A stretch of DNA of 64,000 bases from CAVOGJ01 sp963700865 (GCA_963700865.1 CAVOZC010000016.1:189964-253963), one strand, 5' to 3'; shown: positions 47,391 through 56,895, numbered from the stretch's first letter. Made by a program: numbers and translations. Notes: a model not told the origin generated them from the letters alone.

Positions 47391-49367
47391 CTACGCCTCC
47401 ATGACCTGATGAATGGCTTCCCTGACATCGTCCGCCGAGGGCAATGCACCATATTCGTAGATCGGGTTATAGCCAATATGCACATCGGGTTTGGAGACCA
47501 GCCGCGGCGGGCTGCTGAAACTGTAGAAGCTGTCATCCTCCGACGTCATCTCGGAGATGATCATCTGCCCCGCACTGCACGACGCCGAGTCCTCTTGTAC
47601 GACGATCAGCCGGCCTGTTTTGGCCAGCGACGCACGCACGGCCTCCTTATCCCAGGGCTGAATCGAGCGCAGATCGATGACTTCGACGGAGACTTCCTCG
47701 GCCATCTGATCCGCGACCTGCAACGAAAGCTCCAGGCAGTTCGCCCAGGCGACGAGCGTCACGTCGCTGCCTTCACGGCGGATCCGCGCCTTCCCGAAGG
47801 GTACCGGCAGGATCTGCTCGCCGACCTCGACCGGTTGCCGGATGAGGTGCTTGGGGAGCAACACGATCGTGGGATCTTCGGCGTGCATCGCGGTCCAGAG
47901 AATTCCGGCCGCGTCTTCTGGCGTGGCTGGTGCGACGACTCGCAGGCCCGGCGTATGGGCGAACCAGGCCTCGTTGGCCTGACTGTGCCAGAGTGAGCCG
48001 CCTGGGAGATACGCGCCGTACGGTGCATAGATCACGACCGGACACTTCCAGTCACCATGGGTCCGCCAGCGGAGTGTCGCCAGGTTTTGCGAGATTTGAT
48101 TCCAGGCGGGCCCCACGAAATCGACGAACTGCATTTCAAATACCGGCTTCATCCCGGCACACGCCATGCCCACCGCGACGCCAGCGATCGTGGCCTCGGC
48201 CAGCGGCGAATTAAACACGCGCTGGGGAAAGGCCTCGGAAAGTCCCAGCGTCAAACGAAACACGCCCCCCTTGGGATCCGCGATGTCCTCGCCAAAAAAG
48301 ATGCGATCCGGGTCTCGTTCCAGCGACGCATGAAAGACGTCGTTGATGGCGTCCACCATCCGCATCCGCTGGCCACCGACCAGGGGAGGCGCTTCGGCAA
48401 CCGGCGGCGGTCCCAACAACTCGTCCAGCACGTGCTCGGCTTGTGGATCGTCCGCCAGTTCGGCGTGCCGGTATTCGCGATCGACCTGCTCGTCGATTTC
48501 CGCCTGGATCGACTCCCATTGATCCTGACTCAACATCTCGGCTTCGATCAGCTCCGTTGCCAAAACATGAATCGGATCCCGATCCATCATCTCCGAAATT
48601 TCCTTCGGCTCGCGATAGACGCGATGGTCGTCACTGCTGGTGTGACTGCACAGCCGATCAACTTCGCACAGAAGGATTGTGGGGCCTTCACCCGCGCGCG
48701 CTTTCTGCAAGGCCGGTTCGGCCGCGTGATGCACGTTATCCGGATGGCGAGCGTCGACGCGGGTGATCCCAATCGAGTCATTGAAGATGCCCAGCTTGAA
48801 CGGATTAAATTTGTCGGTGCAGGTACTAATCCCGTAACGATTGTCCTCCACCACAAACACGATCGGCAGTTTTCGCTCGACCGCAAACGCGACCGCCTCG
48901 TAAAATTCGCCCTGCCGGCTGGCAGCATCGCCGGTCGTGGCCACCACGATTCCCGACTGCCCCCTTAGCTGCATGCTCCAGGCGACACCACACGCCGGGA
49001 GCAGGCTGGCACCTGTGGGAGTCGGAACGCTCCAAATCTTCTTGGATTTGGATGAGTAATGGCCTGGCATCTGACGACCGGCGCTGCTGCTGCTCTGCTT
49101 GGCGAAATAAGCCAGCGCCAATTCATAGTTGGTGACACCCCGCGCAAGTGTCATGGCACGGTCACGGTAGTAAGGGAACAGGTAGTCCTCGTCTTCCATC
49201 AACAAGGCAATCGTGGCCAGGGTCTCGTGACCCATGCCGGCGACCTGAAACCAGCCCTTGCTTTGACGCAGCAAAACCCCCTCGCGGCGATCGCCCTCGC
49301 GGCTGAGGTACATCAACTTGAGCAAGTCAACGTGGTTGATCGTTTTCCGCATCTGCTGGCTCGTCAT
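47391..49367 (-). CDS. Branched-chain 2-oxoacid dehydrogenase E1, alpha-beta fusion
   Basis: The 658-residue thiamine-diphosphate enzyme holds both E1 subunits in one chain. The alpha part (1-310) includes GMGHETLA, YYRDRAMTLARG and the ThDP motif GDAASRQGEFYEAVAFAVERKLP ending in VVEDN. The beta part (about 335-658) includes FFGEDIADPKGGVF, NSPLAEATIAGVAVGMA, FEMQFVDF and DLRSIQPWD. The most likely substrates are branched-chain keto acids, given the leucine genes nearby, though pyruvate cannot be excluded. AGGAGT precedes the ATG. It is the first gene of the leftward operon E1-E2-phhA-SDR-PTPS; E3 is not present. Confidence 0.93.
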   Translation of the reverse strand: MTSQQMRKTINHVDLLKLMYLSREGDRREGVLLRQSKGWFQVAGMGHETLATIALLMEDEDYLFPYYRDRAMTLARGVTNYELALAYFAKQSSSSAGRQMPGHYSSKSKKIWSVPTPTGASLLPACGVAWSMQLRGQSGIVVATTGDAASRQGEFYEAVAFAVERKLPIVFVVEDNRYGISTCTDKFNPFKLGIFNDSIGITRVDARHPDNVHHAAEPALQKARAGEGPTILLCEVDRLCSHTSSDDHRVYREPKEISEMMDRDPIHVLATELIEAEMLSQDQWESIQAEIDEQVDREYRHAELADDPQAEHVLDELLGPPPVAEAPPLVGGQRMRMVDAINDVFHASLERDPDRIFFGEDIADPKGGVFRLTLGLSEAFPQRVFNSPLAEATIAGVAVGMACAGMKPVFEMQFVDFVGPAWNQISQNLATLRWRTHGDWKCPVVIYAPYGAYLPGGSLWHSQANEAWFAHTPGLRVVAPATPEDAAGILWTAMHAEDPTIVLLPKHLIRQPVEVGEQILPVPFGKARIRREGSDVTLVAWANCLELSLQVADQMAEEVSVEVIDLRSIQPWDKEAVRASLAKTGRLIVVQEDSASCSAGQMIISEMTSEDDSFYSFSSPPRLVSKPDVHIGYNPIYEYGALPSADDVREAIHQVMEA

Positions 49368-49606
49368 GTGTGACTCCTTGTCCAGGTACCGTCGATCTCG
49401 TGGCCATGCCCCGCCTTGCTGTCCCGGACAAACGGGGCGGCGACGACCCCAACCGCTGCCGCCAGCGATGGGTGGCCCACCGCAGTCGGATCATCTGCGG
49501 TGAGGATGACCATATCTTATCGAACATTCTACAGTAAGTTCTACAAGCCGAATGATATACTGTGTATGATGGAAAAACAGAATTTTCCGCGATTTGGAGT
49601 GCTTAA
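49368..49606. promoter_or_regulatory. Divergent promoter region of the E1 operon and the Lrp gene
   Basis: The 239-base gap lies between head-to-head genes. Its right half is A/T-rich, unlike the surroundings. It has a direct repeat TTCTACA (49527-49533 and 49539-49545, 12 bases apart) just before a -10-like TATACT (49556-49561). A site for the adjacent Lrp-type regulator is likely here but not proven. Confidence 0.5.
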
Positions 49607-50107
49607 ATGAACCTTGACCGAATTGACTTCGAGATGCTGGCAGCCCTGCAGCGCGACGCGCGGACCTCGAACAAGGATCTGGCCGAGTCGGTCGGCCTGT
49701 CGCCGTCTTCGTGTCTGGAGCGATTTCGCCGCCTGCGGCGATCGGGTGTGCTGCGTGGTTTTCATGCCGATGTGGCACCGGAGGCGCTGGGAATTTCGGT
49801 GCAGGCCATGATCTCGATCCGCTTGCGACAGCACGCGAAGATCTCGTTTGACGCCTTGCTGCAGGAGATGTCCCGCATCAAGGAGGTGGTCAACGTCTAT
49901 CTGCTGGCGGGGGAAACGGATTTCCTCGTGCACGTGGCGGTCCGCGACGTGGCCCATCTACGATCGGTGGTGGTCGATACGTTCACCTCTCGATATGAAG
50001 TCGCGCATATCGAAACGTCGCTGATTTTCGAGTTCCGCAAGGCGCCGGTGCTGCCCAACTATCAAACTTCCGCCGACGAGGAGGCGGATCGGCGGGTAAA
50101 AAGGTAA
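49607..50107 (+). CDS. Lrp/AsnC-family regulator (BkdR-like)
   Basis: The 166-residue regulator has an N-terminal winged HTH (LDRIDFEMLAALQRDARTSNKDLAESVGLSPSSCLERFRRL) and a C-terminal RAM/ligand domain (VNVYLLAGETDFLVHVAVRD, TSLIFEFRKAPVLP). Lrp family members that stand divergently from branched-chain dehydrogenase genes commonly activate them in response to amino acids, which fits the layout here. The last 15 residues are a charged extension. Confidence 0.93.
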   Translation: MNLDRIDFEMLAALQRDARTSNKDLAESVGLSPSSCLERFRRLRRSGVLRGFHADVAPEALGISVQAMISIRLRQHAKISFDALLQEMSRIKEVVNVYLLAGETDFLVHVAVRDVAHLRSVVVDTFTSRYEVAHIETSLIFEFRKAPVLPNYQTSADEEADRRVKR

Positions 50108-50259
50108 GGCCTGGCTTGCGAAGGCTTCCAGCCCCTCATTGGGACCATCCCCATAGGACGCAGATAGGAGAGGCGGGAGTTTCACGTTCGCTGGCCACGG
50201 CAGGCAGGCGGGAACAAGGTCGGGAACACTGTGGGGGTCGGGACCCCTTTCGATGGACC

Positions 50260-51435
50260 TTACCGCTCGACCACCATGGCCACCGCATTGCCGCCGCCCA
50301 GGCAGAGGCTCACGACACCCCGACGGGCCTGCCGTCGCTCGAGCGCATACAGCAGGGTGACCAGGGTCCGGGCCCCGCTGGCTCCGATCGGATGTCCCAG
50401 CGAGATGCCGCCGCCGTAGATGTTGACTTTGTCTTCCGGGATTTCCAATTGCCGCAAGCAGGCGAGCATCTGGGCCGCGAAGGCTTCATTAATTTCAAAC
50501 AGATCGATGTCCTGGGGCGACAGGCCGGCCTTGGCCAGCGCGCCCTGCACCGCGTACACCGGGGCAATGAACAGATCTTTTGGGGCCAGGCCGCTGGTAT
50601 GATAGGCGACGATCCGCGCGGTGAGCGGGTTACCACAGGCGTCGGCGGTGGCAGCATCGGTGACCACCACGGCGGCGGCTCCATCACTGAGCGTCGATGC
50701 ATTGCCAGCCGTAACGGTGCCGTCCGATTTAAAAACGGTACGCAGGCCTGCCAGCTGTTCGGCCGTCGTTTCCGGACGCAGGCATTCGTCGGTGTCGACC
50801 TGCCTATTGCCTTGCCGATTGGCCACGGTGACCGGCGAAATTTCGGCCGCGAACATACCGCTGGCGATCGCCTCGGCGGCCCTCCGCTGGCTTTCCGCGG
50901 AAAAGGCATCCTGCTCTTCCCGCGACAGCGAGAAGGTGGTCGCCACATGCTCCGCATGGACTCCCATGTGGCAGGATTCGAAGGCGCACGTCAAGCCATC
51001 ATGAATCATCGCGTCTTGCAGCTGCAGATCACCCAGTTTTTGTCCGTTGCGGACACCGCGGACCAGATGCGGGGCCAGGGACATGTTTTCCATGCCGCCC
51101 GCGACGATGGCCCGCGCGTCGCCGGCACGGATCGCCTGGGCGGCCAACATGACGGCTTTCAGCCCCGAACCGCACACCTTATTGATGGTCACAGCGGGAA
51201 TGGACGGTGGAAGTCCGGCCAACAGAGCGGCTTGTCGGGCCGGAGCCTGACCAACGCCCGCCTGCACCACGTTCCCCATGATGACTTCTTCCAGTTGTTC
51301 GGCCGGTAAGCCCGATCGCTCGACGGCGGCCGCGATAGCCACCGCCCCCAACTGTGGCGCCGCCAGTCGGCTGAGCGAGCCCAAAAAGGCGCCGATCGGA
51401 GTGCGAGCGGCGGCAACGACGAAAGCGTCATTCAT
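50260..51435 (-). CDS. Acetyl-CoA C-acetyltransferase (thiolase)
   Basis: The 391-residue thiolase has all three active-site blocks: nucleophilic Cys in NKVCGSGLKAV, His in GHPIGASGARTL, and the second Cys in SLCLGGGNAVAM. The length is that of biosynthetic/degradative thiolase II. AGGAGG lies six bases before the ATG. It would cleave acetoacetyl-CoA formed from leucine or ketone-body routes encoded next to it. It is divergent from the carboxylase gene. Confidence 0.95.
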   Translation of the reverse strand: MNDAFVVAAARTPIGAFLGSLSRLAAPQLGAVAIAAAVERSGLPAEQLEEVIMGNVVQAGVGQAPARQAALLAGLPPSIPAVTINKVCGSGLKAVMLAAQAIRAGDARAIVAGGMENMSLAPHLVRGVRNGQKLGDLQLQDAMIHDGLTCAFESCHMGVHAEHVATTFSLSREEQDAFSAESQRRAAEAIASGMFAAEISPVTVANRQGNRQVDTDECLRPETTAEQLAGLRTVFKSDGTVTAGNASTLSDGAAAVVVTDAATADACGNPLTARIVAYHTSGLAPKDLFIAPVYAVQGALAKAGLSPQDIDLFEINEAFAAQMLACLRQLEIPEDKVNIYGGGISLGHPIGASGARTLVTLLYALERRQARRGVVSLCLGGGNAVAMVVER

Positions 51436-51619
51436 GGGAGACCTCCTTGGGGAGCGCGTTGCTTCCGGTTATAGGCCGGGCTAGGCAGATCGGCAACAAG
51501 CTTATAATGACGTCCGCCGTGGCGAGGGGGAACCTTGGCGATCGTTCGCAAGGCACCTGTGATCGCAACGCTCGCCAGGCCGATCCGCGAGCCACCGTTT
51601 GAATTTTCCGGGAGTACCG

Positions 51620-53221
51620 ATGAGTTGGCAAGGTTTGATCGAGGAAATACGGGAGCAAGCCGCGGAAATCAAGCGCGGCGGCGGCGAATCGGCGATCGCG
51701 CGACAGCACAAAAAAAACCGCCTGACGGCTCGTGAACGAATCGACGCGCTGATCGACCCCGGCACCGATTTTCTGGAGGTGGGCTTGTGGGCCGCCTGGC
51801 GGATGTACGAGGACTGGGGCGGTGCCCCCTCGGCGGGCGTGGTCTGCGGTGTGGGGTCGGTCTCCAGACGGCAAGTCATGATCATCGCCAATGATGCCAC
51901 CATCAAGGCAGGTGCGTTCTTTCCGATGACGGTCAAGAAAGTCCTTCGCGCTCAACGGATCGCGATGGACAATTATCTGCCCCTCATGTACCTCGTCGAT
52001 TCGGCGGGTGTCTTTCTGCCACTCCAGGACGAGATCTTTCCGGACGAGGACGATTTTGGCCGCATCTTTCGCAACAACGCCGTGATCAGCGCGATGGGCA
52101 TTCCGCAAATCTCGGCGATCATGGGGAACTGCGTCGCCGGCGGCGGCTATCTGCCGGTCCTTTGCGACAAACTGCTGATGACCGAGGGTTCGGGTTTGTA
52201 CCTGGCGGGTCCGGCGCTGGTGAAAAGTGCCATTGGGCAGCAGGTGACGCACGAAGAATTGGGTGGCGCGCAAATGCACGCCGAGATCAGCGGCACCATT
52301 GATTTTCGCGAAGCCGACGACGCGTCCTGCATTTCACGGCTGCGTCAACTGGCCGAGACGCTGCCACATGACGAGATCGCCGCGCCGTTCCGACGCGAAA
52401 CACCCACGCCGGCCGCTCGTCCGGCCGCGGAGCTGTACGATATCGTCTCGACCGACGCGCAAACTCAATTTGACGTTCGCGACTTGTGCCAGTGTCTCGT
52501 CGATGCGGGTACGTTTCTGGAATACAAGGCCGATTATGGCGGCTCGCTGGTCTGCGGCTACGCCCGCATCGGCGGCTTCCCGGTGGGCATCGTCGCCAAT
52601 CAGCATTGCCAGGTACGGACGCCGAACAAGGGCTTTCAATTCGGCGGTGTGATCTACGATGACAGCGCGAACAAAGCCGCCCGCTTCATCATGGATTGCA
52701 ATCAGAATTGGTTGCCCATCGTCTTCCTCCAGGACGTGATGGGATTCATGGTCGGTCGCGATTCGGAGCAAGGCGGTATCATTCGCGCTGGCGCGAAATT
52801 GGTAAACGTGCTCTCGAACGCCCGCGTGCCCAAGCTGACGATCATTACCGGCGGCAGCTACGGGGCCGGCAATTATGCGCTCTGCGGCAAGGCGTTCGAT
52901 CCGCGCTTCATCTACGCCTGGCCCAACGCCCGTTACGCGGTCATGGGGGGGAAACAGGCCGCGGCGACGCTGTTGGATATCAACCTCGCCGCCATGCACC
53001 GCGCGGGCCAAGATCCGGCGGTGGACGAATTGGAGCAATTACGAGTGAAGGTCACCGAGGCCTATGAGAATACCACCGATATCCGCTATGGTGCTTCCCG
53101 TGGTTGGGTGGATGGCATCATTGCACCCGACGACACACGGGCGGTGCTGATACGAATGCTTACGGTGGCCACCAGGCACGTCCAATTGCGCCCTTACGTA
53201 ACGGGCGTGCTGCAGGTTTAG
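51620..53221 (+). CDS. Acyl-CoA carboxylase carboxyltransferase (beta) subunit, MCC-like
   Basis: The 533-residue carboxyltransferase has two crotonase-like halves (N: RQHKKNRLTARERIDALIDPGT, GAFFPMTVKKVLRAQRIA; C: GGSYGAGNYALCGKAFDPRF, WPNARYAVMGGKQAA). The sequence and context (thiolase, AtuA, enoyl-CoA hydratase, BCKDH) favour methylcrotonyl-CoA carboxylase over propionyl- or geranyl-CoA forms. The start at 51620 has GGGAG upstream. The biotin carboxylase (alpha) subunit is not in the window. Confidence 0.9.
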   Translation: MSWQGLIEEIREQAAEIKRGGGESAIARQHKKNRLTARERIDALIDPGTDFLEVGLWAAWRMYEDWGGAPSAGVVCGVGSVSRRQVMIIANDATIKAGAFFPMTVKKVLRAQRIAMDNYLPLMYLVDSAGVFLPLQDEIFPDEDDFGRIFRNNAVISAMGIPQISAIMGNCVAGGGYLPVLCDKLLMTEGSGLYLAGPALVKSAIGQQVTHEELGGAQMHAEISGTIDFREADDASCISRLRQLAETLPHDEIAAPFRRETPTPAARPAAELYDIVSTDAQTQFDVRDLCQCLVDAGTFLEYKADYGGSLVCGYARIGGFPVGIVANQHCQVRTPNKGFQFGGVIYDDSANKAARFIMDCNQNWLPIVFLQDVMGFMVGRDSEQGGIIRAGAKLVNVLSNARVPKLTIITGGSYGAGNYALCGKAFDPRFIYAWPNARYAVMGGKQAAATLLDINLAAMHRAGQDPAVDELEQLRVKVTEAYENTTDIRYGASRGWVDGIIAPDDTRAVLIRMLTVATRHVQLRPYVTGVLQV

Positions 53222-53331
53222 CTGGCCAGACCCGTCGGCACAACCATCGGGTAGAATGCAAACGCGTCATGAACGGCGACGTTCTCGAGACCATTCGACT
53301 CGGCGACCCAACGTGAAGGCAGATCAGTCCT

Positions 53332-54708
53332 ATGCGTCATGAAATTCGTATCGGAAATGCCGCCGGCTTCTGGGGGGACAATCTCGATGCGCCCGCTTCG
53401 CCTCGCCGACTCGGGGCAGCTCGATTATCTCACCCTCGAGTACCTGGCCGAACTGACGCTCTCCATCCTGGCTCATCAACGCGCGAAGAATCCCGACGCC
53501 GGCTTTGTGACCGATGTGCCACGGGTCGCCGGGCAGCTGGCCCCGCACTTCCGCGGTGCATCCCCGCTTAAACTCGTGACCAACGGCGGCGGCATGCACC
53601 CGGCCGGTTCGCTCGGGCCACGGCCGAGGTGCTGGTCGCGTGTGGGCTACCGCAGGTGCGGATCGCCGCGGTGGCGGGCGACGACCTGCTCCCGCGACTA
53701 GACAAGTTCATCGCGGCCGGTGAATCCTTCCCCCACTTTGACGACGGTAAGCCGCTCGGCGCGTTGCGAGACCGGGTGGCGAGCGCCAATGTCTACCTGG
53801 GCGCTCGCGGGATTGTCGACGCGTTACAGCAGGATGCGCAGATCGTCTTGACCGGCCGCGTGGCCGACGCTTCCCTGGTCGTCGGACCCGCGGTCCACGC
53901 CTTCGATTGGGACTGGTCGGATGAGGAGCGGCTGGGTGCTGCTACGGTCGCCGGGCATTTGATCGAATGTGGAGCTCAGGTTACTGGTGGAATGTATTCC
54001 GATTGGCAACCCGGGATTTCGCTCGCCGATATCGGATACCCGATTGCCGTTCTGCAAGCCGATGGCACGTGTGAAATTACGAAACCGACCGGCAGCGGGG
54101 GGCTTGTTTCGGTAGGAACGGTAACGGAACAATTGGTTTACGAGATCGGCGATCCGGCCCGCTATATGACTCCCGATGTGGTGGCCGACTTTCGCGAGGT
54201 GCGGGTGCGGTCCTTGGGCCATGATCGCGTGCAGGTAACGGGTGGCACGGGAACCGCCGCACCGGAGACCCTCAAGGTATCGATGGCCTATTACGACGGA
54301 TACACCACTTCCGGTACCCTGGTCGTGACCGGGCCGGATGCGGTGGGCAAGGCGCGGACGTGTGCGGAAACGATCCGTGACCGGGTGGCGCTGGGTGGGT
54401 ACGAGCTGGCCCGTTTTGAATACGAATGCCTGGGCGCGGGCGACACGCTCCCCGGATTGGCGCTATGGCAACGTGAGATCGCGGAAGTCACGCTCCGCGT
54501 GGCCGCCTGGGATCCACGTCGGGAGGCGATCGAGCGATTGACCCGCGAGTTCGCACCGCTGGTCACCGCCGGGCCGCCCGGGGTGACCGGTTATACAGGC
54601 ACGCCGCACCGCTCCCGTCCCGTGCTTTCCTACTGGCCGTCGCGTATCGCTCGAACTCAAGTCGAGGCCACCGTGGACGTCCGCACGGCCCAGGAGTGGT
54701 TGGCATGA
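53332..54708 (+). CDS. AtuA/DUF1446 family protein (two frame breaks)
   Basis: This protein of about 459 residues belongs to the acyclic terpene/leucine utilisation AtuA family (DUF1446), function unknown. It begins RHEIRIGNAAGFWGDN. After a break near 53388-53394 (ATGCGCCCG) it continues LRLADSGQLDYLTLEYLAE, and after a second break near 53610-53618 as ARATAEVLVACGLPQVRIAAVAGDD. The rest is intact (AQIVLTGRVADASLVVGPA, CLGAGDTLPG). The two indels compensate in length. It ends in ATGA overlap with the next gene. Confidence 0.9.
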
Positions 54709-55121
54709 ATCAACAGGACGCTTCGCAAACGACCGCCCCGCAACCGGCAGCGAGGGAAACGCCGGACACGCTGCGGTTGGGCGAAATCGCGCACGCTCGG
54801 TCGGGTGACAAGGGGAACCACGCGAATGTCGGGGTGATCGCCTACACGGATGCCGGCTATGCGTTTTTGCAACAAGCCCTCACCGAGACGATCGTGGCGG
54901 AGTTCTTCGCGGGACTCGCGCCGACCCGCGTCGAGCGCTACGAATTGCCGGGAATTCGAGCACTCAACTTCCTGCTGTACGACGTTCTCCAAGGTGGCGC
55001 GAGTCGTTCGTTGCGGACCGATTCGCAAGGTAAGGTTCTGGGAGTGGCGATTCGCGAATTGACGTTACCGCGTCCCGAGAATATCGACCTTATGACCCGG
55101 AGTACCCAGACCGATGTCTGA
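54705..55121 (+). CDS. AtuA C-terminal (ferredoxin-fold) domain protein
   Basis: The 138-residue protein corresponds to the small domain that ends many AtuA proteins: LRLGEIAHARSGDKGNHANVGVIAY and ALNFLLYDVLQGGASRSLRTDSQGK. Here it is a separate gene, started by ATGA overlap with the DUF1446 gene, so the two chains probably form one complex. It overlaps the hydratase gene by 8 bases. Confidence 0.88.
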   Translation: MNQQDASQTTAPQPAARETPDTLRLGEIAHARSGDKGNHANVGVIAYTDAGYAFLQQALTETIVAEFFAGLAPTRVERYELPGIRALNFLLYDVLQGGASRSLRTDSQGKVLGVAIRELTLPRPENIDLMTRSTQTDV

Positions 55122-55993
55122 ACTGACTCGCCTGACCATCGACGATTACCAGGTGGCCCATCTGACGCTGGATCGGCCCTCCCGCCGTAACGCATTGACT
55201 CGCGACATGCTGCGTCAAATTCGCCAGCAGGTGGTCGAGGCAGCACGGAATTCCGTTCGGCTGCTGGTGATCGCAGCCGAAGGCCCCGTCTTCTGCGCTG
55301 GGATGGACTTGGGCGAAATGCAAGCCCGCGCGGCAGCGGCCAACGCGGCAGACGAATGGCGGACGGATGCCGAACTGTTTCGCGACGTGCTGATTGAGTT
55401 AATCGAAGCTCCGTTTCCGGTATTGGCCCAGGTGAAGGGACCCGTACTCGCGGGCGGCATGGGCATCGTGCTCGCATGCGATATCGTGCTCGCATGTAAG
55501 GCGGCGTATTTTTCACTGCCCGAACCGCAGCGGGGCATCACCGCGGCGATGGTAACGCCCTTGCTGGCCTTTCGCGTGGCCGCGGGCCCGGCCAGCCAGC
55601 TCTTGCTTTCGGGGCGACCATTAGGTGTCGAAGCGGCAGCGATGTGGGGCCTGTGTCACGAGGTAATCGAGCCAGAAGAATTTGAAGAAGTCGCCGCGGT
55701 CTGGATCAAGGGGATGCTCCGCGGCATCCCCGGCGGCGCTGGCCGCCAGTAAGGCCAATTTGCGGAGGGCGGCTGGCCCCGAGCTGGTGCCGCAAATCGC
55801 GGCCGCCGCTTTGGCCTCGGCGGCCGCCCGCGAAACGGCCGACGTGCGCGGTAAAGGTTTGCAGGCCTTTTTGGAAAACGCCACCCGTCTTGGCAGGTGG
55901 CTGACTCATGAACCCGTCGGAATCACCCCGCGGCGGCGAATGATATTTCAAGCGGCGGAATCAGGCGTCCTAAGATGGTCAGAAACATCGTAG
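55114..55993 (+). CDS. Enoyl-CoA hydratase family protein (one or two frame breaks, junction at 3' end)
   Basis: This is a crotonase-fold enzyme, probably methylglutaconyl-CoA hydratase-like from context. The oxyanion-hole blocks are IAAEGPVFCAGMDLGEM and QVKGPVLAGGMGIVLACDIVLA. The frame changes near 55715-55735 and continues SPAALAASKANLRRAAGPEL and RGKGLQAFLENA. As read it runs to 55993, but the last 11 codons lie in cassette DNA; with one more indel a stop at 55902-55904 is available. Host sequence ends at 55960. It is the last leucine gene before the integron array. Confidence 0.82.
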
Positions 55994-56013
55994 TCTTTCA
56001 GTTTTGTCGCCAC
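55948..56013 (-). pseudogene. Truncated HTH antidote gene (copy 1) at the array end
   Basis: The first 17 codons match the antidote at 57313 exactly. Homology stops at 55961, where host-like sequence begins; the frame reads through to a stop at 55948. The HTH part is lost. It follows an intact toxin gene two bases upstream. Confidence 0.85.
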
Positions 56014-56015
56014 AG

Positions 56016-56315
56016 TTACGCTTCCAAATCGTTAATCATTGCGTAGGCCAACCGGATATCTGACTGTTGAGTCGATTTGGCGCCACCGCAAAGTAGAAGA
56101 ATCAGCGTTCCCCCACGACGCGTGTAATACACGCGGTAGCCAGGGTCAATATCGACCTTGAGCTCAGATAAACCACGCTTTAAGTTCCGGTGCTGGCCAG
56201 GGTTGCCAGCCGCAAGACGTTCGATTCTTGCCTGAATTCGAGCGCGGCCCTTCCGATCCCTTAGGCCGTCGAGCCATTCCGTGAATTCGTAGGTTGCTTT
56301 GATCTGAGCAGCCAC
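56016..56315 (-). CDS. RelE/HigB-like addiction-module toxin (copy 1)
   Basis: The 99-residue toxin is of the 'addiction module killer protein' type (RelE/ParE fold, ribosome-dependent RNase class): EFTEWLDGLRDRKGRARIQARIERLA, GLSELKVDIDPGYRVYYTRRGG, LLLCGGAKSTQQSDI. It starts with GTG. It is intact, but its own antidote gene is truncated. It differs from copy 2 by one residue (Asp/Gly before PGYRV). Control in trans by the complete antidotes at 57020 and 60558 is likely. Confidence 0.85.
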   Translation of the reverse strand: MAAQIKATYEFTEWLDGLRDRKGRARIQARIERLAAGNPGQHRNLKRGLSELKVDIDPGYRVYYTRRGGTLILLLCGGAKSTQQSDIRLAYAMINDLEA

Positions 56316-56323
56316 AACCTATT

Positions 56324-56339
56324 GTATCCCACAGGATAC
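56324..56339. promoter_or_regulatory. Palindromic operator of the RelE-like cassette
   Basis: GTATCC-CACA-GGATAC lies eight bases upstream of the toxin start. It is repeated at the same place in copies 2 (57624-57639) and 3 (61164-61179). It is a likely autoregulatory site for the HTH antidote. Confidence 0.5.
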
Positions 56340-56385
56340 GAATTGCAAGGACTCCCGTTTCAGCTCGCGACAGGCTATCAGCGCC

Positions 56386-56487
56386 GTCTAACGTCTGAGC
56401 TCACCGGCGCCAGCAGCTGGCGCGCGGGTTGCCACCGCAAGCCGCGTGACAGGTGCGTCCGGCGTCCGGTGGAGCGACTTGTTAGGT
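56386..56487 (-). repeat. attC site 1
   Basis: Plus-strand ends are GTCTAAC (56386-56392) and GTTAGGT (56481-56487), length 102, with a long imperfect inner palindrome (GGCGCCAGCAGCTGGCGC core). Confidence 0.85.
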
Positions 56488-56573
56488 GCCATACCAGCGT
56501 GCATCTTCGGGTGACTCTCGCACATCTGAAAACCGGTCTCTGACGCGGGACAGAATACTTTCATCACTGGTAA

Positions 56574-56895
56574 TTACGGCAGTACTCGGTGCTGTGGATT
56601 TGCACGAATTCTGAGCCAGAAATTTCCGGAACGACTGCCGCGAAAATCGCCGTCGATAATCTGGTCAATTCGAGCCGCAAGAGCGAGTAGCTCCGGACCC
56701 CTTACTGATTGGCCGGTTTCGAGAGAGCCTGTCAAATTCGCCACCTGCCTCGCCAACCGCCTCGACGCTCTCTACGTACCACTCAGAGCCCGGAAGTTCT
56801 GGCTCAACGAGCTTGAGAATATCAACTAGGTCAAACGACAGTATGCGGTGTCCGTTGCCGGCGTCTTTCGTGTCCCAAATCGTCACCGCTTCCAT
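56574..56895 (-). CDS. Cassette-encoded hypothetical protein (frame break)
   Basis: The family is not recognised. It starts three bases from attC 2. It reads MEAVTIWDTKDAGNGHRIL, DILKLVEPELPGSEWYVESVEAVGE. Near 56735-56755 the better-looking frame switches to VANLTGSLETGQSV, GPELLALAARIDQIIDGDF, ending at 56574. The C-terminus beyond IDGDF is uncertain and may have a further indel. It is the only cassette that codes for a protein not obviously part of a toxin-antitoxin pair. Confidence 0.5.
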
